Source: Psychroflexus salis (GTDB taxonomy: Bacteria > Bacteroidota > Bacteroidia > Flavobacteriales > Flavobacteriaceae). Taken from it: DNA of 64,000 bases. This document shows positions 35,665 to 44,030 of this stretch, in pieces (within the stretch, counting starts at the first letter, position 1; every line of letters starts with the position of its first letter). The notes under the pieces are model-generated. The model had not been told where the DNA came from. It worked only from the letters and a program-made list of their open reading frames with translations, and searched no databases. The stretch is taken from the NCBI RefSeq assembly GCF_014640175.1, contig NZ_BMGL01000009.1, positions 1 to 64,000 on the forward strand. The letters are read 5' to 3'. Both the position numbers and the translations under genes were made by a program.

Positions 35665-35695
35665 AGCGGACTTTGCTAATTTGTGCAAGTCCGCT
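35665..35695 (+). promoter_or_regulatory. Intra-operon hairpin between DUF4856 and imelysin genes
   Basis: AGCGGACTT (35665-35673) pairs perfectly with AAGTCCGCT (35687-35695). The inner TGC/GCA extends the stem after one bulged base. No run of T follows (ATTTAAAAT), so it is a weak terminator at most. It may stabilise the upstream mRNA or reduce read-through into the later genes. Confidence 0.55.
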
Positions 35696-35713
35696 ATTTA
35701 AAATATAAAGACT

Positions 35714-36847
35714 ATGAAAATTAAGAATTTCTATTATCTACTTACTGTTTTACTAATGGCTTTTGGTATAGTGGCTTGTTCTTCTGATGATTCTGACGGA
35801 GAAAATAACATAACCAACAATTTTGACAGAAACAAAATGTTAACCAATTGGGCAGACAATTTAATTATTCCATCCTATCAAAATTTTGCTAGTAAAACAA
35901 ATTCACTACAAACGGCAAACACTACCTTTGTTAACGAGACTAACTTAGAAAACCTGACAAATTTAAGAGCTGCTTGGCAAGATGCTTACATTGCATGGCA
36001 AAAAGTAGAAATGTATGATATTGGACCTGCAAGAGATGTGGTTTTACGGTCGTTTGTAAACACCTACCCCACAAACGCCGAAAACGTAAATTTGCTTATT
36101 GAAAGCCAAAATTACAACCTAGCTGACCCTAACTTAAATGACGAACAAGGTTTTCCTGCATTAGATTATCTACTTTTCGGAATTGCAGAGAGCGATACAG
36201 AATTAGTTGAATTATACGATAACGATGCAAATGGAGATAAATACCGCCAATATTTAACCGATGTAGTTACTAGGATAAATAGCCTTGGTGCTCAGGTTTT
36301 AGATGATTGGCAAAATGCATATCGAGATGTGTTTGTTCAAAATTCAGGTTCTTCTGCAAATAGTTCTACCAACAGGATGGCCAACGTTTTTATGGAATAT
36401 TACGAAGTTCGGTTTAGAAATGGAAAAATAGGTTTTCCAGCCGGTGTGTATTCGGGTGGCGACCCACAACCAAATCGAGTTGAAGCTTTTTATAATAAAG
36501 AATTATCTAAGTCGCTTGCCCTAGAAGCTTTAGAAGCACATAAAAATTTCTTTAATGGAAATGAATTTAATGAAAACACTTCTGCTGAAAGTTTCGCAAA
36601 TTATCTCGACTTTTTAGATGTAATAAAAAATGGAGATAGCTTAAGCTCTTTAATTAATAATCAATACGAAGAATCCATTACTAGTATTAATGCACTAGAT
36701 AATAGTTTTTATAATCAAATAAACACTAACAATAACGGAATGTTAGAAGTTTTTGAAAGTCTACAAGACAATGTAGTTTTTCTAAAATCTGATATGTTTT
36801 CTGCTTTGAGTATTGCGTTAGAATTTGATAGTGGAGATGGTGATTAA
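35714..36847 (+). CDS. Imelysin-family lipoprotein (IrpA/EfeM-like)
   Basis: A 377-residue lipoprotein (GIVACSS, Cys at 22) of the imelysin family, which is generally associated with iron uptake. The family core LTNLRAAWQDAYIAWQKVEMYDIGPARD and NAYRDVFVQNSGSSANSSTNRM with GFPAGVYSG near the end are well kept. The usual GxHxxE motif is here G146-F-P148-A-L-D151 (GFPALDYLLFG). The His and Glu are replaced by Pro and Asp, so a metal-binding or peptidase role through that motif is unlikely. It follows DUF4856 after 68 bp and precedes HTTM and a TonB receptor, consistent with an outer-membrane iron import operon. Confidence 0.86.
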   Translation: MKIKNFYYLLTVLLMAFGIVACSSDDSDGENNITNNFDRNKMLTNWADNLIIPSYQNFASKTNSLQTANTTFVNETNLENLTNLRAAWQDAYIAWQKVEMYDIGPARDVVLRSFVNTYPTNAENVNLLIESQNYNLADPNLNDEQGFPALDYLLFGIAESDTELVELYDNDANGDKYRQYLTDVVTRINSLGAQVLDDWQNAYRDVFVQNSGSSANSSTNRMANVFMEYYEVRFRNGKIGFPAGVYSGGDPQPNRVEAFYNKELSKSLALEALEAHKNFFNGNEFNENTSAESFANYLDFLDVIKNGDSLSSLINNQYEESITSINALDNSFYNQINTNNNGMLEVFESLQDNVVFLKSDMFSALSIALEFDSGDGD

Positions 36848-36882
36848 CCGATAACTATTTAATAATCTTTTAGCCTATTTAC

Positions 36883-38244
36883 TTGAACAAACAAATTCTC
36901 AATTACTTAACAACTCCTATAAAAGCCGCTCCACTAGCGGTTTTTAGAGTTATATTTGGACTCTTAATGCTTTACACGACTTTGCGTTTTGTAGGGCAAG
37001 GATGGGTAGAAAAATATTACATAGTACCTCAATTTCATTTTAAATATTATGGATTTGAATTTGTAGAATCCTTAGGGGTTTATACCTATTTGCTTTATCT
37101 AATATCCTTTTTAGCAGCCATTGGGGTTACAATTGGTTATAAATATAGGTTATCTATTTTAATTTTCTTTTTGAGTTTTACCTACTGCGAACTCATTGAC
37201 AAAACTTACTACCTCAATCACTATTACTTTGTGAGTATTATAAGTTTTTTGCTAATCTTTTTGCCGGCTAACGCCTATTTTTCAATTGATGCTTTCCAGA
37301 ATAAAAAAATAGCTTTTCATAAAATTCCGCGTTACAATATTTTTGTAATTCAATTCATGTTAAGCATAGTTTACTTTTATGCAGGATTAGCTAAAATAAA
37401 TTCAGAATGGTTATTCAACGCCATGCCACTTAAAATTTGGTTACCATCGCGTTATGATTTACCTGTTTTAGGTCAACTATTTCAACTGGAATGGGTACAT
37501 TATGTTATGAGTTGGAGCGGAATGCTATATGACTTACTTATTCCTTTTTTATTGTTCAATAAGCGCACAAGAACATTTGCTTTCGTTTTAGTAGTTGTTT
37601 TTCATGTGATGACTCGCGTTTTATTTCCAATAGGCATTTTCCCATATGTAATGATTTGTGCGACACTCATCTTTTTTGATGCTTCATTTCACGAAAAAAT
37701 TATCACATTTATTCGAAAGTCTTTCAATTTAAAAAACACACAAGAGCAAGCTGTATTAGAATGGAAACCAAGCTTTAGGAAAAAGACATTAGCCGTTTTT
37801 TTTATTGTTTTTTTCAGTTTTCAATTGGTGTTCCCATTTAGGTATTTGCTTTATTCAGACGAATTGTTCTGGACCGAAGAAGGTTACCGATACTCTTGGA
37901 GAGTTATGCTGATGGAAAAAGGTGGTTATGTTCAATTTAAAGTGGTAAATCCAACTACGGATAAATGGTTTTATGTAGAGAATCAAAATTTCTTAACGGA
38001 ATACCAACAAAAACAAATGCGCATACAAGCAGACTTAATTTTAGAATTTGCTCATTATTTAGAAGATTACTACCAAGAAAAAGGGATTTCGAACCCAGAA
38101 ATTTATGTGGATAGTTTTATTGCCTTAAATGGAAGAACTAGTAAACGCTACATAGATCCTAATGTAGATCTCACAAAAGTAAAAGACACTTGGCAACACA
38201 AAAATTGGATTTTACCTTTTAATGAAAAGATTTATGGTTTTTAA
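36883..38244 (+). CDS. HTTM-domain membrane protein (vitamin K-dependent carboxylase-like)
   Basis: A 453-residue protein with an N-terminal multi-helix HTTM domain (about 10-280). Signature stretches are PLAVFRVIFGLLMLYTTLRFV, LINKTYYLNHYYFVSIISFLLIF-type, FVIQFMLSIVYFYAGLAKINSEWL and AFVLVVVFHVMTRVLFPIGIFPYVM. A soluble C-terminal domain follows (FSFQLVFPFRYLLYSDELFWTEEGYRYSWRVM). The start codon appears to be TTG at 36883; the first in-frame ATG comes at about residue 29, inside the first helix. The family is related to gamma-glutamyl carboxylases, but its bacterial function is not known. It lies 35 bp after the imelysin gene and overlaps the TonB receptor gene by 23 bp, so it belongs to this transport operon. 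Confidence 0.8.
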   Translation: MNKQILNYLTTPIKAAPLAVFRVIFGLLMLYTTLRFVGQGWVEKYYIVPQFHFKYYGFEFVESLGVYTYLLYLISFLAAIGVTIGYKYRLSILIFFLSFTYCELIDKTYYLNHYYFVSIISFLLIFLPANAYFSIDAFQNKKIAFHKIPRYNIFVIQFMLSIVYFYAGLAKINSEWLFNAMPLKIWLPSRYDLPVLGQLFQLEWVHYVMSWSGMLYDLLIPFLLFNKRTRTFAFVLVVVFHVMTRVLFPIGIFPYVMICATLIFFDASFHEKIITFIRKSFNLKNTQEQAVLEWKPSFRKKTLAVFFIVFFSFQLVFPFRYLLYSDELFWTEEGYRYSWRVMLMEKGGYVQFKVVNPTTDKWFYVENQNFLTEYQQKQMRIQADLILEFAHYLEDYYQEKGISNPEIYVDSFIALNGRTSKRYIDPNVDLTKVKDTWQHKNWILPFNEKIYGF

Positions 38245-40717
38245 ACAACTAATTATATTTTTTAGTGTGTTTACTGTATTTGGTATGCATGCTCAATTTT
38301 CACTACAAGGTAAAATTCTTAACAAAGAGAATAAAAAACCGATGGAAAATGTTCAGGTTTGGGATACCTTTTCTGGCAATACGAGCTTAAGTGATGCCAA
38401 TGGAAATTTTAAATTTGAAAATTTAAAAGCTGGTCAACATACATTTGTTTTCTTAATTGATAACTATTCTTATGATGAAAAAACGATTGACTTGCAAAAT
38501 GATAGCCAAAGAACATTTATATTAAACCAATCTATTAATTTATCTGAAGTTGTTGTGCAAGCCAAAAAAAGAGAGCTTTTTCAGCTAAGAAGGCTTAAAG
38601 ACGTAGAAGATTTGCAAATCAATGCCGGTAAAAAAACAGAAGTTGTGCTTGTTGGACAAATGATTGGAAATAAATCGAATTCTAATGCACGACAGGTTTT
38701 TGCTCAAGTAGCTGGACTAAATATTTATGAAAGTACAAACTGTGGCTTACAACTTTCCATTGGTGGTCGTGGTTTGGACCCAAACAGAACATCTAACTTT
38801 AACACCCGGCAAAATGGCTACGACATCAGTGCAGATGTACTTGGTTATCCAGAAAGTTATTATACTCCGCCAGCAGAAGCTTTACAAGAAATACAAATTA
38901 TTAGAGGAGCGGCTTCACTACAATACGGAACTCAATTTGGTGGTTTAATTAATTTCAAATTAAAATCGCCTTCCACAAAAGACTTGGAAATAGTGAGCAG
39001 ACAATCTTTTGACACCAATTGTGGTTATTCTACCTTCAACAGCTTTAGTGGCACGAATGGTAAATTTAGTCATTACACCTATGTTAATTATAAAAACAAT
39101 ATAGGAATGGCTCCTAGAGAAAATATGAGTCTTGAATCGTTTAATGCCTATACAAACCTCAACTACCAATTTAATGAAAAGACCAAAGTAGCTTTAGAAT
39201 ACACGCACTTAAGTTACCTTGCTCAGCAAGCTGGAGGACTTACCGATGTACAATTTTACGAAGATGCTACATTTAGCAATCGAACTCGAAACTGGTTTCG
39301 GGTAAACTGGAATTTATTAACTGCAAAATTCAATTACCAACTATCCAAAAAAAGTAAAATTAGCCTGATAGCTTGGGGTATGAATTCTTCTAGAGATGCT
39401 ATTGGTTTTAGAACCGATCGAGTATCGCAACTAGATAACTTGTCTGAACCACGAGATTTAGAACGTGGTGATTTTGTAAATTGGGGAGCAGAATTTAGAT
39501 ACTTAACAGAATACAAAATCGATTCTAAGATAAACTCTACTTTACTGCTTGGAACTAAATATTACCATGCTAGGAATGCGCAAAGGCAAGGACCTGGAAC
39601 AAGAGATGCTGAAGCCAATTTCAATTTTGTAGATTATCCCGTAGCTGAATTACCAACAGAATTAAGGCAATCTGATTTTGATTTTCCCAACTTGAACTTA
39701 GCTGTTTTTGGTGAAAATATTTTTTACATCAACGACCAACTTTCTGTAACACCAGGATTTAGATTAGAATATATTAAAACCGAAGCAAATGGCACCTACC
39801 GTGCTGTAAATAGCGATTTAGCTGGAAATGCATTGCAAGATTCTACTTTTGTAGACCAGCGTTCTCGAGAACGCGTGATTCTTTTAGGTGGTTTAGGCAT
39901 AAGCTATAAACCTAAACAATTTGCAGAAGTATATGCTAATATTTCTAGAAACTACCGCTCTGTTACCTTTAACGATATTAGAATAATTAATCCTTCATTT
40001 CAAGTTGATCCAAATATAAAAGATGAAGATGGATTTACTGCTGATTTTGGTTTTCGTGGTCGCTTCAATAATGTTATTTCCTATGATGCTAATGTTTTTG
40101 GAATTTGGTACGAAGATATTATTTCTGAAGTACAACGAGTAGGTACCCGAATTAATGCTTTTGGTGAAGAAGTTCCGGCAGGAAGAGTGGTTCGCTATAG
40201 AAGTAATATTGGAAATGCATTGATTTATGGATTAGAAAGTCTAGTAGACTGGAACATTAAAGAAAGTTTTTTTAAAAATGAAAAAGAACTTCGACTGAAT
40301 TATTATGTAAATCTTGCGCTAACTCAATCTATTTTTACACAATCTGAAGAACCTGGCGTAAAAGATAATGAGCTGCCATTTGTGCCTAATATTAATTTAA
40401 GAACTGGATTAAAAGCCGGTTATAAAAATTTTCTAGTTGATATTCAGTATTCTTATCTTTCAGAACAATTTACAGACGCCACCAATGCACCGCAGGATTT
40501 AAACGACAACCAAAGTGGGATTATAGGGAGTATTCCTGCTTATGGAGTTTTTGACCTATCTTTTTCCTATCGTTACCAAAAGTGGACGCTAGAAACCGGT
40601 GTGAATAATCTTCTGAATGAAATCTATTTTACTCAACGTGCTACCGGTTATCCAGGTCCGGGAATTATACCTGCTTTACCACGAAGTTTTTATGCAACTC
40701 TACAATACAAATTCTAG
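38222..40717 (+). CDS. TonB-dependent outer-membrane receptor, FecA-like
   Basis: An 831-residue receptor with a signal peptide (ending FGMHAQ). A carboxypeptidase-regulatory-like domain (about 28-110; LQGKILNKENKKPMENVQVW) leads to a plug domain (about 135-240; FAQVAGLNIYESTNCGLQLSIGGRGLDPNRTSNF, EIQIIRGAASLQYGTQFGGLINF). The 22-strand barrel ends YATLQYKF. Plug motifs resemble FecA-type siderophore receptors. Given the imelysin-like partners and a Fur-like promoter, an iron chelate is the likely substrate, but which one cannot be told. It overlaps the HTTM gene by 23 bp and is the last gene of the operon. The OsmC gene lies convergent downstream. Confidence 0.9.
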   Translation: MKRFMVFKQLIIFFSVFTVFGMHAQFSLQGKILNKENKKPMENVQVWDTFSGNTSLSDANGNFKFENLKAGQHTFVFLIDNYSYDEKTIDLQNDSQRTFILNQSINLSEVVVQAKKRELFQLRRLKDVEDLQINAGKKTEVVLVGQMIGNKSNSNARQVFAQVAGLNIYESTNCGLQLSIGGRGLDPNRTSNFNTRQNGYDISADVLGYPESYYTPPAEALQEIQIIRGAASLQYGTQFGGLINFKLKSPSTKDLEIVSRQSFDTNCGYSTFNSFSGTNGKFSHYTYVNYKNNIGMAPRENMSLESFNAYTNLNYQFNEKTKVALEYTHLSYLAQQAGGLTDVQFYEDATFSNRTRNWFRVNWNLLTAKFNYQLSKKSKISLIAWGMNSSRDAIGFRTDRVSQLDNLSEPRDLERGDFVNWGAEFRYLTEYKIDSKINSTLLLGTKYYHARNAQRQGPGTRDAEANFNFVDYPVAELPTELRQSDFDFPNLNLAVFGENIFYINDQLSVTPGFRLEYIKTEANGTYRAVNSDLAGNALQDSTFVDQRSRERVILLGGLGISYKPKQFAEVYANISRNYRSVTFNDIRIINPSFQVDPNIKDEDGFTADFGFRGRFNNVISYDANVFGIWYEDIISEVQRVGTRINAFGEEVPAGRVVRYRSNIGNALIYGLESLVDWNIKESFFKNEKELRLNYYVNLALTQSIFTQSEEPGVKDNELPFVPNINLRTGLKAGYKNFLVDIQYSYLSEQFTDATNAPQDLNDNQSGIIGSIPAYGVFDLSFSYRYQKWTLETGVNNLLNEIYFTQRATGYPGPGIIPALPRSFYATLQYKF

Positions 40718-40833
40718 TATTTTTTTGTTGAGCTTTAGTATTCATGAATTTTATTTTTACTTGAATTCAACAGATAAATGCAACTTTTAGATTTGAAGTT
40801 TTAAGTTAATTTTTCAAAACGGCTTCAAAAAAA

Positions 40834-40868
40834 AACTCCAGTATTAAATAAAAATCAATACTGGAGTT
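40834..40868 (-). terminator. Intrinsic terminator of the OsmC-like gene
   Basis: A perfect 12-bp stem (AACTCCAGTATT / AATACTGGAGTT, 11-nt loop) has a long A run on its left, which reads as U on the minus strand. It lies 22 bases past the OsmC-like gene's stop. It may also stop read-through from the convergent TonB receptor gene. Confidence 0.85.
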
Positions 40869-40889
40869 GAATAAAAAGTTCAATTGGTA

Positions 40890-41363
40890 TTATAAGACCA
40901 TTTCTTTTTGAAGGATGGATATTTTTGGAAACATATTCACTTCAGATTTTACAGAATTTGAAATTAAGTAAGCTTTTTTAGCTTTATCTAATACCTTTTT
41001 AGCTTTTTCAATTTGTGTTTCGTCTTCCAAAATAACTTCAGGAAAAAGTTGAATTTCACGCATGGCAAATCGACCATCAACCTTATCTAAGATACCTTTA
41101 GATTTACATTTAAAGCTCTTAAAGTTTAACTTTGAATGTTCTGCAACGGCTAAAAAAGTAGTCATTAAACAACTACTTACAGCAGAAGTAAACAAATGTT
41201 CTGGCGACCATGTATGTGGAATACCGCCTGGGAATTGAGTTGGTGTGGCCACTTCAATCTCGTTGGTTTTGTTTTCTGTTACATTATGTAGCTCTGGTGA
41301 ATACATTTTACCTTTTCTGGTATTCATCCATTCTATTTCAACATTATATTCGTGATCAATCAT
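40890..41363 (-). CDS. OsmC/Ohr-family protein with the second active-site Cys replaced
   Basis: A 157-residue cytoplasmic protein of the OsmC/Ohr fold. The N-terminal half shows FPGGIPHTWSPEHLFTSAVSSCLMTTFLAVAEH with C65 at the usual peroxidatic position. About 67 residues on, where family members have a second Cys before the V/I-S-N-A motif, this protein reads AYLISNSVKSEV with Tyr132. Another Cys (C86 in FKCKSKG) is not at a canonical spot. Thiol peroxidase activity is therefore doubtful. A non-catalytic or altered-specificity member is possible. Terminators flank it and the gene stands alone. Confidence 0.85.
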   Translation of the reverse strand: MIDHEYNVEIEWMNTRKGKMYSPELHNVTENKTNEIEVATPTQFPGGIPHTWSPEHLFTSAVSSCLMTTFLAVAEHSKLNFKSFKCKSKGILDKVDGRFAMREIQLFPEVILEDETQIEKAKKVLDKAKKAYLISNSVKSEVNMFPKISILQKEMVL

Positions 41364-41455
41364 GATATTTATTTTAGCCTGTAAAAGTAGATTGAAACCC
41401 AGAAAGCTTATATGACTAAACTCATGCTTCTTTGATTTTTATAATATTTCAAATA

Positions 41456-41490
41456 AAAAACCCGTAATGAACAAATCATTACGGGTTTTT
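41456..41490 (-). terminator. Intrinsic terminator of the M61 peptidase gene
   Basis: A 15-bp perfect stem (AAAAACCCGTAATGA / TCATTACGGGTTTTT, loop ACAAA) is flanked by A and T runs and works on either strand. It lies 34 bases past the M61 gene's stop. Confidence 0.9.
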
Positions 41491-41524
41491 AATATTTCAA
41501 ATACATTTTGAAAAAGCTATAAAG

Positions 41525-43417
41525 CTACTGGTTTAACCAAGCTTTACGAACTGCAATTTGTTCTGCTGTAGCATGTTCATCTTCAACGATAGATTCTGAA
41601 ACCGCCATTGGTTTAGTAAGAGTGGTTTCGATTACAATAGCTTCTCCATCGCGGTCAAGCTCCATACTAATATCTTGACCTGCTTGCCAGCTGTACATCA
41701 TTCCTATTATTTGTTGTGCGTTTGCTAAGGTTAATTCTGAACCATTTACTTTTTTAATTACATCACCAACTTCGATGTTTTGCGATTTCCAAAATGAATT
41801 ATTTAAAGCATTCTCTTGAAAGAAAATCTCTCCTTTTTGTGGGTTGGCATCAAAAATAATGTTTTGACCGCCAGAGAAAATAAAATTAGTTTCAACTTCT
41901 TTTTCAGCTTTTGTTAAACCTACCATTTCAAAAAATTCATCATAATTTATAGGAGTCTCACCTTCTACATGTGTTCTTAAAAACTCACCCACACTTGGGT
42001 AAGTCATTTCAGTAATTTCAGTGATTAATTGATCATCTTCAAAAGGTTGGTCTACACCATATTTATTCGATAATTCTTTCATTAAAGATAACATACTACG
42101 TTCGCCGTTACTTTCTTTCTGCATTAAAATGTCGATACACATACCGATTAATGCGCCTTTCATATACACATTATAATAGTTTGAAGCATAAGGTTCTTCT
42201 AATACATTTTCACTCATTACGGTAAAGCTCATGCTGTCATCAAGATTTTTCGATGTCATGATTTTATCGTTAATGGTATTATAGAATTCTTCAGGCTCTA
42301 CTAAACCTTTGTAAACTTGAAAATGCTGAGCAAAATATTCGGTTACCCCTTCATACATCCACAAATGCTTAGAGAAAGTTGGCTCATTATAATCAAAATA
42401 ATGAACGTCTTCAGAATGTACAGAAAGTGGAGTTACAATATGAAAAAACTCGTGTGCAATAACATCAATCATCGTTCCTTTTAAACTTTCTAATGGCATA
42501 TTTTCACTAAATACAGCAACAGTAGATGTTTGGTGTTCTAAAGCTCCAAAACCTTTAGGAGAATCTTCTTTACCTTCAGATAAATATACATAAATATCAT
42601 ATCGAGATGTCGTATTAATTTCGCCTAAATATGCTTTTTGAGCTTCCATCATTTCAAAAACAGTTTCTTTTAAGCTTTCTGCTGTATGAGTTTTATTAGG
42701 TGAAAACAAACTCAAAACAATTTTAATATCGCCTACCATAAATTCTTCAACATCTAAATCACCATACATCATAGGGTTATCTGTAATGTCAAAATACCTT
42801 GGTGCCAAATAACTAGTGGTTATTGTGTTACCATCTTCGCTAGCTTTTTCTCCTGTACTTTGTAAAGCAGAAGTTCTGTCAAAAGAAGCTGGTGCAGTAA
42901 CATCTAAGGTATACTGGTTGCTTTTTAATTCATCAAAATAACCAATAAAGCCGTGTAAGTTTAAAACATAATTATCAGGTTCAATATTTGTTCCTGCTGG
43001 AGAAAATGGTTGCTCTCCGCCTATTCCACCACTGGTTTCAATATCGTAAGTATCGTTTACATAATAGGTGATTTTATCCAAATTTTTAGCTCCGACAATC
43101 GTCCACGTATTATTACCAGATTTGGTAGCATTTAGACTATTTCCTTCATAATCTATAGCTGTAAAATCGTCTACATATTTACCAAAATCGCTTACTGAAT
43201 AAGTTCCTTGTATTACTCTTGGCAATCTGTAGGTTACGGTATCTTGGGTAAAACGACCAGGATTAACAATAACCGGAACCCTGTCTTCACTAACAGCGGT
43301 AAGGTCTAAAGCTGTTTTAATAGGTGTGTTTACTGCTAAATCGTCTGTTTTAGATTTTGTAGCATCACAGGCTACTAATAAAAATCCTAGACTTAAAATA
43401 CTTAATATTTTTCTCAT
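41525..43417 (-). CDS. M61-family peptidase (PDZ-containing lipoprotein)
   Basis: A 630-residue lipoprotein (LGFLLVAC, lipid Cys at 17). An N-terminal beta domain leads to the M61 metallopeptidase core with the zinc motif H322-E-F-F-H326 (MIDVIAHEFFHIVTPLSVHSED). The downstream Glu-bearing LWMYEGVTEYFAQHF contributes the third ligand in this family. A C-terminal PDZ-like domain (about 540-600) shows NIEVGDVIKKVNGSELTLANAQQIIG. The family cleaves peptides with N-terminal Gly or Ala (glycyl aminopeptidase), which is an inference here. It acts at the periplasmic face. The gene is divergent from the copper locus, with 161 bp between. Confidence 0.92.
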   Translation of the reverse strand: MRKILSILSLGFLLVACDATKSKTDDLAVNTPIKTALDLTAVSEDRVPVIVNPGRFTQDTVTYRLPRVIQGTYSVSDFGKYVDDFTAIDYEGNSLNATKSGNNTWTIVGAKNLDKITYYVNDTYDIETSGGIGGEQPFSPAGTNIEPDNYVLNLHGFIGYFDELKSNQYTLDVTAPASFDRTSALQSTGEKASEDGNTITTSYLAPRYFDITDNPMMYGDLDVEEFMVGDIKIVLSLFSPNKTHTAESLKETVFEMMEAQKAYLGEINTTSRYDIYVYLSEGKEDSPKGFGALEHQTSTVAVFSENMPLESLKGTMIDVIAHEFFHIVTPLSVHSEDVHYFDYNEPTFSKHLWMYEGVTEYFAQHFQVYKGLVEPEEFYNTINDKIMTSKNLDDSMSFTVMSENVLEEPYASNYYNVYMKGALIGMCIDILMQKESNGERSMLSLMKELSNKYGVDQPFEDDQLITEITEMTYPSVGEFLRTHVEGETPINYDEFFEMVGLTKAEKEVETNFIFSGGQNIIFDANPQKGEIFFQENALNNSFWKSQNIEVGDVIKKVNGSELTLANAQQIIGMMYSWQAGQDISMELDRDGEAIVIETTLTKPMAVSESIVEDEHATAEQIAVRKAWLNQ

Positions 43418-43527
43418 AATTATTTATTCGATTTCTGTATAAGTCGCTATGGCTCCTAAAATGTTACAGCAAAATAGATGAATTTTCAAGTGAAATTCAA
43501 AACAAAATTTTATCCAAGAATATTGGG

Positions 43528-43547
43528 AATGTGACTTAAATCACATT
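43528..43547 (+). promoter_or_regulatory. Perfect TGTGA-N6-TCACA palindrome (Crp/Fnr type) upstream of copper locus
   Basis: AATGTGA-N6-TCACATT has 7-base arms that match exactly. Its centre (43537.5) is 41.5 bases before 43579, the classical class-II activator position for a transcript starting there. It therefore probably recruits polymerase to the TATTTTTG box. Which Crp/Fnr-family regulator binds is unknown. The site could also affect the divergent M61 gene. Confidence 0.7.
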
Positions 43548-43566
43548 TAAACAAAGACTGTAATGT

Positions 43567-43574
43567 TATTTTTG
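43567..43574 (+). promoter_or_regulatory. -7 box of the copper-uptake operon
   Basis: TATTTTTG matches TAnnTTTG and is followed by TAAA and the GTG at 43579. There is no -33 TTG at normal spacing, in line with activator dependence. The spacing implies a transcript that starts at about the start codon. Confidence 0.62.
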
Positions 43575-43578
43575 TAAA

Positions 43579-43947
43579 GTGAGTTTTCAGCTAAAAATAT
43601 ATACTTTTTTGTTTATGTTCATTATTACAATGAGCACACTAAAGCAATCTTTCTTTTTTGGCTACTATATTGTATTTACCGAAAACTTTATAGAAAACTT
43701 TTGCGAAAACAAAGATAAACCTGAATTAGAGTGCGACGGAAAATGTTTTTTAAGCGATTTAATTGATCGGAATAATTCAGATTCAGTTGAAATTCCGCCT
43801 TATATCGAAAATCAATTAGTGCTTTTTTATCAAGAAAATGAAACGGCAAGTTTTCAGTTTATAACTTTACCGCATTCTTTATTTAACTACTCTAATAACT
43901 ATCAATTCGACTATTCGAGTTTTAATTTTAAACCACCCAATGTGTAA
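43579..43947 (+). CDS. Small membrane-anchored Cys-rich protein preceding a copper receptor
   Basis: A 122-residue protein from a GTG at 43579. An ATG at 43615 is the other choice, but homologues I recall have the longer N-terminus. The anchor is YTFLFMFIITMSTLKQSFFFGYYIVF. The soluble part has the motif C42-E-N-K-D-K-P-E-L-E-C52-D-G-K-C56-F-L-S-D-L. Such CxNKDKPxxxCxGxC proteins recur before copper and other TonB receptor genes in Bacteroidota, and a copper-binding chaperone role is inferred. It precedes the receptor by 83 bp and would share its promoter. No experimental function is known to me. Confidence 0.75.
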   Translation: MSFQLKIYTFLFMFIITMSTLKQSFFFGYYIVFTENFIENFCENKDKPELECDGKCFLSDLIDRNNSDSVEIPPYIENQLVLFYQENETASFQFITLPHSLFNYSNNYQFDYSSFNFKPPNV

Positions 43948-44030
43948 TAACTCCTTTTCTATTTCTGTTTTCGTAAACTAAGTTTACGAAAACCTACACA
44001 CATTTATTTTAAAATTAAAACAAGAAAACA

